Source: Pseudomonas kielensis
Lineage (GTDB): Bacteria; Pseudomonadota; Gammaproteobacteria; Pseudomonadales; Pseudomonadaceae
Direction of reading: 5' to 3'
DNA length: 64,000 bases
NCBI RefSeq assembly: GCF_014236655.1
Contig: NZ_JACMYG010000004.1
Span: 1 to 64,000 of the forward strand
Shown: positions 8,532 through 20,047 of the stretch, piece after piece
Position numbering within the stretch: the first letter of the stretch is position 1
Layout of the letters: each line of letters opens with the position of its first letter
The notes under the pieces: generated by a model
The model's input: the letters and a program-made list of their open reading frames with translations, nothing else
What the model was told of the DNA's origin: nothing
Databases searched by the model: none
Program-made: the position numbers and the translations under genes

Positions 8532-8954
8532 ATGTCTCGCCTGCCGTCAATCGGCGTGACCACCTGCTCCAGGCAGATCGGTCTGCATGCTTGCCACATC
8601 AGTGGCGACACGTCCGTCCGCGCGGTGGCCAAGGGCCTGTCGGCGCTCCCGGAGCAGCGTTCCCCGTCCGATATTCTGGACGTTGCGGATGCCTTTCTCT
8701 TTAGTCGTGGCACTTCTTTCACTATAGATCCTGTTCACTATAGCGGTCCTGCGAATACACCGGGAACTGCTCATGATTCTGCACGCGTTGCCATTCCCTG
8801 CCCATTGATTCGCGCTGTCGTTGCGGTTCCTGCACGCACGGCTTTTGCTGCAAGTGTGCAAACCCGGCCCCAATGGCAGGTAAGCTCTAACCCACATGGC
8901 CTGGCCATGGCCCAGACACGACAACGCGACGCGGATGCGTCACATATCGCCTGA
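8532..8954 (+). pseudogene. spuA: Remnant of spuA (gamma-glutamyl-GABA hydrolase, class I glutamine amidotransferase-like)
   Basis: The 140-codon frame reads like the front part of a PuuD/SpuA peptidase C26 protein and then falls apart. The start MSRLPSIGVTTCSRQIG matches the family's first strand. The stretch DPVHYSGPANTPGTAHDSAR near residues 65-85 corresponds to the conserved SPSNVxPxxY...DPGRD region, and PLIRAVVA to the following helix. The next expected element, the nucleophile motif (A/G)ICRG, is missing, as are the C-terminal HxE residues. The length is 140 instead of about 250. SpuB starts 38 bases later, so several hundred bases have been lost. The position between spuI and spuB is where P. 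aeruginosa keeps spuA. A tiny protein may still be made, but it cannot be a working hydrolase. Confidence 0.75.
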
Positions 8955-8992
8955 CTCTTAATGACGTCAGGACACTCAGCCCAGAGGCATTT

Positions 8993-10351
8993 ATGAGTAA
9001 CAACCTCGACCAGCTCACCGATTGGTTGAAAGACCACAAGATCACAGAAGTCGAATGCATGATCGCCGACTTGACCGGGATCACCCGCGGCAAGATTTCG
9101 CCGACCAACAAGTTCATTGCCGAAAAAGGCATGCGCCTGCCCGAGAGTGTGCTGCTGCAAACAGTGACGGGCGACTATGTCGAAGACGACATCTATTACG
9201 AGCTGCTCGACCCGGCCGACATCGACATGATCTGCCGCCCCGACCAGAACGCTGTGTTCCTGGTGCCCTGGGCCATCGAGCCGACCGCCCAGGTGATCCA
9301 CGACACCTACGACAAGCAGGGCAACCCGATCGAGCTGTCGCCGCGCAACGTGCTCAAGAAGGTCCTCAAGCTCTATGCCGACAAGGGCTGGCAGCCCATC
9401 GTGGCGCCGGAGATGGAGTTTTACCTGACCAAGCGCAGCGACGACCCGGACTATCCGCTGCAACCGCCGATCGGCCGTTCCGGGCGTCCGGAAATCGGTC
9501 GCCAGTCGTTCTCCATTGAAGCGGCCAACGAATTCGATCCGCTGTTTGAAGACGTCTACGACTGGTGCGAGCTGCAGGAGCTGGACCTGGACACGCTGAT
9601 CCACGAGGACGGCACGGCGCAGATGGAAATCAACTTCCGTCACGGTGACGCACTGTCCCTGGCCGACCAGATCCTGGTGTTCAAGCGCACCATGCGCGAA
9701 GCCGCGCTCAAGCACGACGTGGCGGCGACGTTCATGGCCAAGCCGATGACGGGCGAGCCGGGCAGCGCCATGCACCTGCACCAGAGCATCATCGACATCG
9801 AGACTGGCAAGAACGTCTTCTCCAATGAAGACGGGACCATGAGCCAACTGTTCCTCAATCACATTGGTGGCCTGCAGAAGTTCATCCCTGAGCTGCTGCC
9901 GCTGTTCGCCCCCAACGTCAACTCGTTCCGCCGCTTCCTGCCGGACACCTCGGCACCGGTCAACGTGGAGTGGGGCGAAGAGAACCGCACCGTGGGCCTG
10001 CGGGTTCCGGACGCGGGGCCACAGAACCGTCGGGTGGAAAACCGCCTGCCGGGGGCCGATGCCAACCCGTACCTGGCGATTGCCGCCAGCCTGTTGTGCG
10101 GCTACATCGGCATGGTCGAAGGCCTCAACCCAAGCGCGCCGGTGGTTGGACGTGGTTATGAGCGACGCAACCTGCGTCTGCCGCTGACCATCGAGGACGC
10201 CCTGGAGCGCATGGAAAACAGCAAGACCATCGAGAAATACCTGGGTCACAACTTCATCACTGGCTACGTCGCGGTCAAGCGGGCCGAGCATGAAAACTTC
10301 AAGCGCGTGATCAGTTCGTGGGAACGGGAATTCCTGCTATTCGCCGTCTGA
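8993..10351 (+). CDS. spuB: Glutamine-synthetase-family gamma-glutamylputrescine synthetase (SpuB type)
   Basis: This 452-residue glutamine synthetase homologue probably makes gamma-glutamylputrescine. Conserved elements run in order: ECMIADLTGITRGK near the N-terminus, the catalytic APEMEFYL, MEINFRHGDAL, the ATP/glutamate site MAKPMTGEPGSAMHLHQSI, and ENRTVGLRVP. It begins 38 bases after the spuA remnant and 55 bases before spuC, so they are probably cotranscribed. A second, divergent paralogue is spuI. The role is taken from SpuB of P. aeruginosa; substrate choice between diamines is not visible. Confidence 0.87.
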   Translation: MSNNLDQLTDWLKDHKITEVECMIADLTGITRGKISPTNKFIAEKGMRLPESVLLQTVTGDYVEDDIYYELLDPADIDMICRPDQNAVFLVPWAIEPTAQVIHDTYDKQGNPIELSPRNVLKKVLKLYADKGWQPIVAPEMEFYLTKRSDDPDYPLQPPIGRSGRPEIGRQSFSIEAANEFDPLFEDVYDWCELQELDLDTLIHEDGTAQMEINFRHGDALSLADQILVFKRTMREAALKHDVAATFMAKPMTGEPGSAMHLHQSIIDIETGKNVFSNEDGTMSQLFLNHIGGLQKFIPELLPLFAPNVNSFRRFLPDTSAPVNVEWGEENRTVGLRVPDAGPQNRRVENRLPGADANPYLAIAASLLCGYIGMVEGLNPSAPVVGRGYERRNLRLPLTIEDALERMENSKTIEKYLGHNFITGYVAVKRAEHENFKRVISSWEREFLLFAV

Positions 10352-10406
10352 CACGCCGGGTGCGGCCCACCAGCCGCACTCTTACCTCACTAGGAAGGAG
10401 CGCTTT

Positions 10407-11771
10407 ATGAGCAGCAACAACCCGCAAACCCGTGAATGGCAAAGCCTGAGCAACGAGCACCACCTGGCGCCGTTCAGTGACTTCAAGCAGCTCAAGGAAA
10501 AAGGCCCGCGCATCATCACCAGCGCCAAGGGCGTTTACCTGTGGGACAGCGAAGGCAACAAGATCCTCGACGGCATGGCCGGCCTGTGGTGTGTGGCCAT
10601 CGGCTACGGTCGCGATGAGCTGGCGGACGCCGCCAGCAAACAGATGCGCGAGCTGCCGTACTACAACCTGTTCTTCCAGACCGCCCACCCGCCGGTGCTG
10701 GAGCTGGCCAAGGCGATCGCCGACATCGCCCCGCAAGGCATGAACCACGTGTTCTTCACCGGTTCCGGCTCCGAAGGCAACGACACCATGCTGCGAATGG
10801 TCCGCCACTACTGGGCGATCAAGGGCCAGCCGAACAAGAAAGTCATCATCAGCCGCAAAAACGGCTACCACGGTTCGACCGTGGCCGGCGCCAGCCTGGG
10901 CGGCATGACCTATATGCACGAACAGGGCGACTTGCCGATCCCGGGGATCGTGCACATTGCGCAGCCTTACTGGTTCGGTGAAGGTGGCGACATGACCCCG
11001 GAAGAGTTCGGGGTCTGGGCCGCCAACCAGTTGGAAGAAAAGATTCTCGAAATCGGTGTCGACAACGTCGGCGCCTTTATCGCCGAGCCGATCCAGGGTG
11101 CCGGCGGCGTGATCGTGCCGCCAGAAAGCTACTGGCCGCGCATCAAGGAAATCCTCGCCAAGTACGACATCCTGTTCGTCGCCGACGAGGTGATCTGTGG
11201 TTTCGGCCGTACCGGTGAGTGGTTCGGCAGCGATTACTACGACCTCAAGCCAGACATGATGACCATCGCCAAGGGCCTGACCTCCGGCTACATCCCGATG
11301 GGTGGCCTGATCGTGCGTGACAGCGTGGTCGAGGTGCTCAACGAGGGCGGCGATTTCAACCACGGCTTTACTTACTCCGGTCACCCGGTGGCAGCGGCAG
11401 TGGCCCTGGAAAACATCCGCATCATGCGCGACGAAAAAATTATCGAGCGCGTCCACACAGAAACGGCACCGTATTTGCAAAAGCGTCTACGTGAACTGAA
11501 CGATCACCCTCTGGTGGGCGAAGTTCGCGGAGTGGGGCTGTTGGGGGCAATCGAACTGGTTCAGGACAAGGCCACGCGCAAACGTTACGAAGGCAAGGGT
11601 GTGGGCATGATCTGCCGGCAGTTCTGCTTCGACAACGGGCTGATCATGCGCGCAGTGGGCGACACCATGATCATCGCTCCGCCGCTGGTGATCACACCGG
11701 CAGAAATCGATGAGTTGGTGGCCAAGGCACGCAAGTGTCTGGACCTGACCCTGAGTGCATTGCAGGGCTAA
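10407..11771 (+). CDS. spuC: Putrescine-pyruvate aminotransferase SpuC (class III, PLP)
   Basis: SpuC moves the amino group of putrescine to pyruvate, giving 4-aminobutyraldehyde and alanine. The 454-residue protein has the class III aminotransferase pattern: the N-terminal YLWDSEGNKILDGMAGLWC, the phosphate-binding GSGSEGNDT, YHGSTVAGASLGG, the cofactor aspartate in LFVADEVICGFGRTG, and the Schiff-base lysine in MTIAKGLTSGYIPMGG. An AAGGAG box precedes the ATG. It follows spuB closely; a GC-rich hairpin and a 168-base gap separate it from the transporter genes. Confidence 0.93.
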   Translation: MSSNNPQTREWQSLSNEHHLAPFSDFKQLKEKGPRIITSAKGVYLWDSEGNKILDGMAGLWCVAIGYGRDELADAASKQMRELPYYNLFFQTAHPPVLELAKAIADIAPQGMNHVFFTGSGSEGNDTMLRMVRHYWAIKGQPNKKVIISRKNGYHGSTVAGASLGGMTYMHEQGDLPIPGIVHIAQPYWFGEGGDMTPEEFGVWAANQLEEKILEIGVDNVGAFIAEPIQGAGGVIVPPESYWPRIKEILAKYDILFVADEVICGFGRTGEWFGSDYYDLKPDMMTIAKGLTSGYIPMGGLIVRDSVVEVLNEGGDFNHGFTYSGHPVAAAVALENIRIMRDEKIIERVHTETAPYLQKRLRELNDHPLVGEVRGVGLLGAIELVQDKATRKRYEGKGVGMICRQFCFDNGLIMRAVGDTMIIAPPLVITPAEIDELVAKARKCLDLTLSALQG

Positions 11772-11778
11772 GTGCTAG

Positions 11779-11815
11779 GCTCTGAGCGGGAGTTGTATGA
11801 ACTTTCGCTCAGAGC
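11779..11815 (+). promoter_or_regulatory. Inverted repeat between spuC and spuD
   Basis: The perfect arms GCTCTGAGCG and CGCTCAGAGC are separated by 17 bases, eight bases after the spuC stop. No T-tract follows, so it is not a standard terminator. It may protect the spuC mRNA end or serve as a dyad operator for the transporter genes. Confidence 0.45.
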
Positions 11816-11939
11816 GGTCAGAAAGCTTGGCCTTTCCTTGAAAGACCGCCATGGATGTTGCCAGACTAGCCACAGTTCCAGACGCCAGGGTTCGGCGCGG
11901 AACAGGTGGTTCAAAAAAGAAAAATTTGGAGCATTACGC

Positions 11940-14401
<2,462 letters not shown>

Positions 14402-14475
14402 TGACAAAGGCTCAACCTATCCAAGGTTTCGCCCGTGTTGGGCGAACTGCACTCTTTTTGTTGGGAGTTTCGTAA

Positions 14476-15618
14476 ATGGCAGTTGCCTCCGGCGCCTATA
14501 AGAAAGCCCTCGAGGGCGATCAGACACCTAAACAGGTGCTGGTCAAAATCGACCGGGTCACGAAGAAGTTCGACGAGACGATTGCCGTGGACGATGTGTC
14601 CCTGGAAATCAAGAAGGGCGAAATCTTCGCCTTGCTCGGCGGTTCGGGTTCGGGCAAATCGACCTTGTTGCGTATGCTCGCCGGTTTCGAGCGACCGACC
14701 GAGGGGCGGATTTTCCTCGACGGCGTGGACATCACCGACATGCCGCCGTACGAGCGGCCGATCAACATGATGTTCCAGTCCTACGCGCTGTTCCCGCACA
14801 TGACCGTGGCGCAGAACATCGCCTTCGGCCTCAAGCAGGACAAGATCCCGGCGGCTGAAGTCGACGCCCGGGTGGCCGAGATGCTCAAGCTGGTGCAGAT
14901 GAGCCAGTATGCCAAGCGCAAGCCGCACCAGCTCTCCGGTGGCCAGCGCCAGCGTGTCGCCCTGGCCCGTTCCCTGGCCAAGCGGCCGAAGCTGTTGCTG
15001 CTCGACGAACCGATGGGCGCCCTCGACAAAAAACTGCGTTCACAGATGCAGCTGGAGCTGGTGGAAATCATCGAGCGCGTCGGCGTGACCTGCGTCATGG
15101 TGACCCACGACCAGGAAGAGGCCATGACCATGGCCGAGCGCATCGCGATCATGCACCTGGGCTGGATTGCCCAGATCGGCAGCCCGATCGACATCTACGA
15201 AACCCCGACCAGCCGCCTGGTCTGCGAATTCATCGGCAACGTCAACATCTTCGAAGGTGAAGTGGTGGACGACGCCGAGGGCCATGCACTGATCACCTGC
15301 AAGGACCTGGACCGCAACATCTACGTCGGCCACGGCATCAGCACCTCGGTGCAAGACAAGTCGGTGACCTACGCGATTCGCCCGGAAAAACTGCTGGTCA
15401 CCGCCGATATGCCGACCTGCGAGCACAACTGGTCGAGCGGCAAGGTCCATGACATTGCCTACCTGGGCGGCCACTCGGTGTTCTACGTCGAATTGCCGAG
15501 CGGCAAGCTGGTGCAATCGTTCGTGGCCAACGCCGAGCGCCGGGGCCAGCGTCCGACCTGGGGTGACCAGGTCTACGTCTGGTGGGAAGACGACAGCGGC
15601 GTGGTACTGCGCTCATGA
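14476..15618 (+). CDS. spuF: Polyamine ABC transporter ATP-binding protein SpuF/PotA
   Basis: The 380-residue ATPase drives polyamine import. Motifs are Walker A GGSGSGKST near residue 55, the signature LSGGQRQRVALARSL, Walker B LLLLDEPMGALDKKL, the H-loop THDQEEAM, and a C-terminal TOBE_2 domain (about 290-375), typical of PotA/PotG. It follows the binding-protein gene by 74 bases. Its stop overlaps the next start (ATGA). Confidence 0.94.
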   Translation: MAVASGAYKKALEGDQTPKQVLVKIDRVTKKFDETIAVDDVSLEIKKGEIFALLGGSGSGKSTLLRMLAGFERPTEGRIFLDGVDITDMPPYERPINMMFQSYALFPHMTVAQNIAFGLKQDKIPAAEVDARVAEMLKLVQMSQYAKRKPHQLSGGQRQRVALARSLAKRPKLLLLDEPMGALDKKLRSQMQLELVEIIERVGVTCVMVTHDQEEAMTMAERIAIMHLGWIAQIGSPIDIYETPTSRLVCEFIGNVNIFEGEVVDDAEGHALITCKDLDRNIYVGHGISTSVQDKSVTYAIRPEKLLVTADMPTCEHNWSSGKVHDIAYLGGHSVFYVELPSGKLVQSFVANAERRGQRPTWGDQVYVWWEDDSGVVLRS

Positions 15619-16535
15619 ACATGCGAAAACTCAAGCGTCGACTCAGTCGAATAATTCCCGGTGGCCGCCAGTTGGTCATCGGCGTTCCTTTCCTGTGGCT
15701 GTTCCTGTTCTTCATGCTGCCGTTCTTCATCGTATTGAAGATCAGCTTCGCCGAAGCAGACGTGGCCATTCCGCCGTACACCGAGATCTACAGCTTCGTC
15801 GAGCAGAAGCTGCAGTTGCTGCTCAACCTGGGCAACTACGTGATGCTCAGCGAGGACGAGCTGTACATTGCCGCTTACCTCGGCTCGTTGAAGATGGCGC
15901 TGATCAGCACCATTTTGTGCCTGTTGATCGGCTACCCGATGGCCTACGCCATCGCCAGTGCGCGCAAGGAAATGCAGACCGTACTGGTACTGCTGATCAT
16001 GATGCCGACCTGGACCGCGATCCTGATCCGCGTGTATGCGTGGATGGGCATCCTCAGCAACAACGGCCTGCTCAACGGCTTCTTGATGAGCATGGGCTTT
16101 ATCGATGAGCCGCTGCAGATCCTCAATACCAACCTGGCGGTCTATATCGGCGTGGTCTATTCCTACCTGCCGTTCATGATCCTGCCGCTCTACGCCAACC
16201 TGGTAAAACACGACACCAGCCTGCTGGAAGCCGCGTCCGACCTGGGTTCGAGCACGTTCAACAGCTTCTGGAAAATCACCATCCCGCTGTCCAAGAACGG
16301 CATCATCGCCGGCTGCATGCTGGTGTTCATCCCGGTGGTGGGTGAGTTCGTGATCCCGGAACTGCTGGGCGGTCCGGAAACCCTGATGATCGGTAAAGTG
16401 CTGTGGCAAGAGTTCTTCAACAACCGTGACTGGCCGGTGGCTTCCGCCCTGGCGGTGGTGATGCTGGCGATCCTGATTGTGCCGATCATCCTGTTCAACC
16501 GCAGTCAGGCCAAGGAAATGGAGGGTAAAGAATGA
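15615..16535 (+). CDS. spuG: Polyamine ABC transporter permease SpuG/PotB type
   Basis: A 306-residue inner-membrane permease with six predicted spans, starting LVIGVPFLWLFLFFMLPFF, and an EAA-type coupling loop near residue 220 (LLEAASDLGSSTFNSFWKITIPLS). It pairs with the next gene to form the channel. The ATG at 15615 overlaps the spuF stop; an ATG two codons later is an alternative. Overlaps on both sides indicate tight coupling of the transporter genes. Confidence 0.93.
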   Translation: MNMRKLKRRLSRIIPGGRQLVIGVPFLWLFLFFMLPFFIVLKISFAEADVAIPPYTEIYSFVEQKLQLLLNLGNYVMLSEDELYIAAYLGSLKMALISTILCLLIGYPMAYAIASARKEMQTVLVLLIMMPTWTAILIRVYAWMGILSNNGLLNGFLMSMGFIDEPLQILNTNLAVYIGVVYSYLPFMILPLYANLVKHDTSLLEAASDLGSSTFNSFWKITIPLSKNGIIAGCMLVFIPVVGEFVIPELLGGPETLMIGKVLWQEFFNNRDWPVASALAVVMLAILIVPIILFNRSQAKEMEGKE

Positions 16536-17422
16536 AGCGCTTCCGTTTCTCCAGCCTGATGCTGGTAGTGGGTCTGTTGTTCATCTACCTGCCGATGCTG
16601 ATCCTGGTGATCTACTCGTTCAACGCCTCGAAACTGGTGACGGTGTGGGGCGGCTGGTCGATCAAGTGGTACGTCGGCCTGCTGGACAACAGCCAACTGA
16701 TGGGCTCGGTGGTGCGCTCGCTGGAAATCGCCTGCTACACCGCGGTCGCAGCCGTTGCCCTGGGCACACTGGCCGCGTTCGTGCTGACCCGGATCACCCA
16801 CTTCAAGGGCCGCACGCTGTTCGGCGGCCTGGTCACCGCGCCGTTGGTGATGCCGGAAGTGATCACCGGTCTGTCGCTGTTGCTGCTGTTCGTGGCTATG
16901 GCGCAGATGATCGGCTGGCCGCAGGAGCGGGGCATCGTCACCATCTGGATCGCCCACACCACCTTCTGTGCCGCCTATGTGGCGGTGGTGGTATCGGCAC
17001 GCTTGCGTGAGCTGGACCTGTCCATCGAAGAGGCGGCCATGGACCTGGGTGCGCGGCCGTGGAAGGTGTTCTTCCTGATCACTATCCCGATGATTGCGCC
17101 TTCGCTGGCAGCGGGCGGCATGATGTCGTTCGCCCTGTCGCTGGATGACCTGGTACTGGCCAGCTTCGTCTCGGGCCCGGGCTCCACCACCCTGCCGATG
17201 GAAGTGTTCTCGGCGGTGCGCCTGGGGGTCAAACCCGAGATCAACGCCGTGGCCAGCCTGATCCTGTTGGCCGTGTCGATCGTTACCTTCATGGTCTGGT
17301 TCTTCAGCCGCCGCGCCGAAGAAAACCGCAAGCGGGCGATCCAGCAGGCCATCGAGGAAAGTGCTGCCGACTCCTGGAAACAGCCCGACGTACGCCGGGC
17401 CCAGGCGCCGGGAGCGACGTAA
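16532..17422 (+). CDS. spuH: Polyamine ABC transporter permease SpuH/PotC type
   Basis: The second permease, 296 residues, with an N-terminal span LMLVVGLLFIYLPMLILVIY and the coupling loop IEEAAMDLGARPWKVFFLITIP near residue 180. The start overlaps the spuG stop (ATGA). It closes the spu operon; a perfect GC hairpin follows within ten bases. Confidence 0.93.
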   Translation: MKRFRFSSLMLVVGLLFIYLPMLILVIYSFNASKLVTVWGGWSIKWYVGLLDNSQLMGSVVRSLEIACYTAVAAVALGTLAAFVLTRITHFKGRTLFGGLVTAPLVMPEVITGLSLLLLFVAMAQMIGWPQERGIVTIWIAHTTFCAAYVAVVVSARLRELDLSIEEAAMDLGARPWKVFFLITIPMIAPSLAAGGMMSFALSLDDLVLASFVSGPGSTTLPMEVFSAVRLGVKPEINAVASLILLAVSIVTFMVWFFSRRAEENRKRAIQQAIEESAADSWKQPDVRRAQAPGAT

Positions 17423-17429
17423 GTCGAAC

Positions 17430-17457
17430 GGGTTGACCGCATTCCTGCGGTCAACCC
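17430..17457 (+). terminator. Hairpin after spuH
   Basis: The arms GGGTTGACCGC and GCGGTCAACCC close a six-base loop directly after the operon. There is no T-run, so it may stabilise the 3' end and not terminate on its own. A degenerate REP half (about 17475-17507) follows before the convergent acylase gene. Confidence 0.5.
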
Positions 17458-17544
17458 TCAACGCCACCCCCTGTCGCCGCAAGCGCCCGCTTGCGGTGCG
17501 CTCGCGAATAACGCAAATCACCGCGACCTGTGTCGCCGTTGCCG

Positions 17545-19944
17545 TCAGTGGGCCGGCAGCAGCTTCAAGGTGCTGCGCGTATTGGCGCTCACTTCTTCCT
17601 CGCTGAAATGCGCCTGGTGGTAGACACCCTCGATGTACGCCTCGGCCTGGTCTTGATAGTGCGCATCGAAAGGCACGCCGCTCTGGCCGATCGGGTTGAT
17701 GGTCAGGCCGTGGGCCGGGTCGGCGAAGTCGATGATGCGCCGGGTCGACGGGCCATAGGTCACGGGCCAGGGTGCCGGGCCGATTTTCGCCGACAGGTTG
17801 TTCGGCACTTCGTGACTGCCCGGGGCTTCGAACGGACCGACGTTAAAAATGCGCTCCAAGGGTTTTTGCGTGCCCAGCGGATGGCCGTGGGTGAGGGTGT
17901 GGGCCTTGCCCCACTGCCATTGCGTGGCGTCTGCGCCGAGGGTGGTTTTCAGGTGGGCGATGCTGGCGTGCCACGCGGCCTTGACCACGTCGGCGCGGGA
18001 CTCCTTGCCCAGGGTGTCGCGGTTGTCCCACCACACTGAGTCGGGGTTGGCAGCCAGTCGGGGCAGGGCGGCATCGATCACCCGGGTCGAGAGCAGGGTG
18101 TCGAAAAAGCTGTCGCCCAGCTCATCGTGCAGGGCCCCATCGGCCAGGTTGAACAGGAACTGGTTGAACAGCGTGGCGCTGGTGGACTCCAGCGGGTAAT
18201 CGCCTTTCCAGGCGCTCAGTTGATCCAGCCATTGCCGTTCCTGCGGGTCGCTGACCACCTCGCGCAATACCGGCAGCAGCGGCGCCAGCAGGCGTTGACC
18301 GTACCCGGTCGTGGTGCCCAGTTGCAGTGCCTGGGTGTTGTCCAGGTCCCACTTGAAGTTCTTGTCGCTCAATTGCAGGTTGAGCTGCTGACCGCGGTCG
18401 GCCAGGTTGTAGTAACCGGGAATCTCCAGGCCGGTCGGTGACAGCGGCTGGAAGTTGGCGGAGACGATGTAGCCGCGGGCCGGGTTCTCTTCCTGCGGGT
18501 TGGCGCTGAAGGGGTAGAAGCCGTCCTTGTCCGCCTGATTGCTGCTGCCGTCGAGGATGAAGCCCGGCTTGACCCCCGCCGGACGCTTGGGCAGTTGCGC
18601 GGCCGCCCACCAGCCGATATCCCCCTTGGCGTTGGCCCAGACGATGTTCAACCCCGGGGCCTGGACCTTGGCGGATGCGGCCCGGGCCTTGGCCAGGGTG
18701 TCGGCGCGGTTGAGTTGGTAAAAACCTTCGAGGATCGGGTTCTGGGTATCGAGGAACGCCCACCACATCGCGATGGGGGTCTTGCCGGCGCTGGCGCCCA
18801 GGACATCGTTGATGATCGGGCCGTGGGGCGATTGGCGCAGTGTCAGGGTCACGGGGGCCTGGCCCTTGACGGCAATCTGGTGCTCGCTGTTGATCAGATC
18901 GACCCACTTGCCGTGGTACCAGACCTGGTTGGCGTTGTCCGGGTTGACCTTCTCGGCGATCAGGTCGAGGTCGTCGTTCTGGAACATCGTCAGGCTCCAG
19001 CCGAAGTCCAGGTTGTGGCCAAGGAAGGCAAACGGCACCAGCGCCTGATAGTGTCCGTAGAGTTCGAAGCCGGGGGCCGACAGTTGCGCCTCGTACCACA
19101 CCGAAGGCGTCGAGAACCGAATGTGCGGGTCGCCGGCCAACAAGGGCTTGCCGCTCTTGGTGCGACTGCCGGCAACCACCCAGGCATTGCTGCCCTCCAA
19201 TTGCGGCAGGCCGTGCTCGGCCAGCGCCTGCTGGCTGAGACGGGCAATGGCGTTGAGGTCTTGCCAGTCGGCGTTGCTCAGGACCGGCGCGCTGCTGTGT
19301 TGCTGGGCCAGCACGCCTTTGGGCTGCCAGTCGAGGTCGAAGATGTTCAGGTAGTCATTGCCCAACTGATCGCGCACGTAGGTCAGCAGGGGCTCGGTGC
19401 GAAAGGCCGCGGCAAAGCTGTAGGCCATGTAGCCGGCGACGCTGACGCTGTCCTGGGCGGTGAACGGCCGCTTGGCGATGCCCAGCACGTCGAACTCAAT
19501 GGGCGCAGCGTGTGTGTCCTGATACTGGTTGATCCCGTCCAGATAGGCCTGTAGGGCCTTCCACGCCGCCGACTCCTTATCCAGTGCGGCCACATAACTC
19601 TCGGCGCGCTCGCGAATGCGCAGGCTGCGGAACAGTTTGTCGGTATCCAACAGTTTTGGCCCGAGCACCTCGGCCAGTTCACCCCGGGACAGGCGCCGCA
19701 TGATTTCCATCTGGAACAGCCGGTCCTGGGCCTGGACATAACCGAGGGCGCGATACAGGTCGATCTCATTGCCGGCACGCACGTGAGGAATGCCACGTTC
19801 GTCGTAGCGCACGGTCACTGAACCCTCCAGGTGCTGCAACTGCACCTGACCCTGACGCGATGGTTGTTTGCTGTACACATACCAGCCGGCTGCGGCGGCC
19901 AGCAGCACGAGTAACAGGGCCAGTAAGCTCAGGGCGCGTTTCAT
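17545..19944 (-). CDS. hacB: N-acyl-homoserine-lactone acylase HacB (penicillin acylase family)
   Basis: This 799-residue N-terminal-nucleophile hydrolase should cleave the amide bond of acyl-homoserine lactones, giving a fatty acid and homoserine lactone. It has a hydrophobic N-terminus (residues 4-20), an alpha chain with GIPHVRAGNEIDLYRALGYVQ, and the autoprocessing site LEGSNAWVVAGS, where Ser252 becomes the new N-terminus. Beta-chain landmarks include AGDPHI and GHNLDFGWSLT. In P. aeruginosa hacB sits directly after the spuDEFGH genes, and the same order is seen here. The gene is convergent with spuH. A general penicillin/cephalosporin acylase activity is the alternative. Confidence 0.85.
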   Translation of the reverse strand: MKRALSLLALLLVLLAAAAGWYVYSKQPSRQGQVQLQHLEGSVTVRYDERGIPHVRAGNEIDLYRALGYVQAQDRLFQMEIMRRLSRGELAEVLGPKLLDTDKLFRSLRIRERAESYVAALDKESAAWKALQAYLDGINQYQDTHAAPIEFDVLGIAKRPFTAQDSVSVAGYMAYSFAAAFRTEPLLTYVRDQLGNDYLNIFDLDWQPKGVLAQQHSSAPVLSNADWQDLNAIARLSQQALAEHGLPQLEGSNAWVVAGSRTKSGKPLLAGDPHIRFSTPSVWYEAQLSAPGFELYGHYQALVPFAFLGHNLDFGWSLTMFQNDDLDLIAEKVNPDNANQVWYHGKWVDLINSEHQIAVKGQAPVTLTLRQSPHGPIINDVLGASAGKTPIAMWWAFLDTQNPILEGFYQLNRADTLAKARAASAKVQAPGLNIVWANAKGDIGWWAAAQLPKRPAGVKPGFILDGSSNQADKDGFYPFSANPQEENPARGYIVSANFQPLSPTGLEIPGYYNLADRGQQLNLQLSDKNFKWDLDNTQALQLGTTTGYGQRLLAPLLPVLREVVSDPQERQWLDQLSAWKGDYPLESTSATLFNQFLFNLADGALHDELGDSFFDTLLSTRVIDAALPRLAANPDSVWWDNRDTLGKESRADVVKAAWHASIAHLKTTLGADATQWQWGKAHTLTHGHPLGTQKPLERIFNVGPFEAPGSHEVPNNLSAKIGPAPWPVTYGPSTRRIIDFADPAHGLTINPIGQSGVPFDAHYQDQAEAYIEGVYHQAHFSEEEVSANTRSTLKLLPAH

Positions 19945-20047
19945 GGTGACTCCTTGTTCTTGTCAGGGTACCGCCTGTCGGGGCGGTCAACATGTAGCAC
20001 AGAGCTGATGCACCGGGCAGCCAGTACCCTGAAAAGTCCGGAATGCC

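Noticed and set aside
8771..10291. 506-codon minus-strand frame over spuB
   Set aside because: Shadow of the glutamine synthetase homologue.
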